A DNA stretch of 5,634 nt from an uncultured Eubacteriales bacterium (GTDB taxonomy: Bacteria > Bacillota > Clostridia > Oscillospirales > Oscillospiraceae): contig URVR01000113.1 of assembly GCA_900551355.1 (NCBI GenBank), positions 1 through 5,634 of the forward strand, read 5' to 3'. Positions 5,593-5,634 of this stretch are shown here, piece after piece. Position numbers and translations under genes: made by a program. The notes beneath the pieces were generated by a model, which did no database searches, had not been told where the DNA came from, and worked only from the letters and a program-made list of their open reading frames with translations. The stretch's first letter is position 1; each line of letters opens with the position of its first letter.

Positions 5593-5634
5593 CTGTCTCT
5601 TATACACATCTGACGCTGCCGACGATAGCATAAG
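5593..5634 (-). other. Nextera/Tn5 sequencing adapter (not genomic)
   Basis: Positions 5593-5611 are the reverse complement of the 19-bp Tn5 mosaic end, 5612-5625 the reverse complement of TCGTCGGCAGCGTC, and 5626-5634 (tagcataag) fall where the i5 index would be. The open frame of the last gene runs through it without a stop and would add false residues beginning TCLLYTS. Confidence 0.98.

Overview
The window reads as one 5.6-kb fragment from a GC-rich, Gram-positive-type anaerobe, most likely a gut clostridium of the Oscillospiraceae group. This is judged from GC-rich coding with AT-rich intergenic gaps, strong AGGAGG-type ribosome binding sites, a TTG start, and the style of the proteins; no 16S or marker search was possible. 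Both ends are not genomic. Positions 1-38 and 5593-5634 are Nextera/Tn5 library adapter, so the biological insert is 39-5592 and the genes at both edges are cut.

Left part (39-2152, minus strand): a compact operon read right to left. It starts with a xylose-isomerase-like TIM-barrel protein of unassigned function, continues with cobT (lower-ligand phosphoribosyltransferase) and ends in cobU (adenosylcobinamide kinase/guanylyltransferase, truncated by the adapter). The genes are separated by 2 nt and then overlap by 4 nt, so they are probably translationally coupled. CobU and CobT make the two halves (AdoCbi-GDP and alpha-ribazole phosphate) that are joined during cobamide nucleotide-loop assembly. 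An extended -10 promoter sits just upstream, leaving a leader of only about 26 nt and no room for a cobalamin riboswitch.

Middle (2183-3504): a divergent intergenic region with promoters facing both ways, then ychF, a universally conserved Obg-family P-loop NTPase, apparently a single-gene unit closed by a strong hairpin terminator.

Right part (3505-5592, plus strand): a 12-TM APC-superfamily amino-acid permease with a near-ideal sigma-A-type promoter, a perfect TGTGA-N6-TCACA palindrome (CRP/FNR-type) at the start of the transcript, and a strong terminator. It is followed by the first 135 codons of a membrane-anchored S26 signal-peptidase-fold protein. Asn and Gly stand where the catalytic Ser and Lys should be, which suggests a non-catalytic SipA-like protein. 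No CRISPR array, tRNA, rRNA, genuine mobile element or complete novel system was seen. The points most worth following are the degenerate signal peptidase, the palindrome, and the TIM-barrel gene in the cobamide operon.
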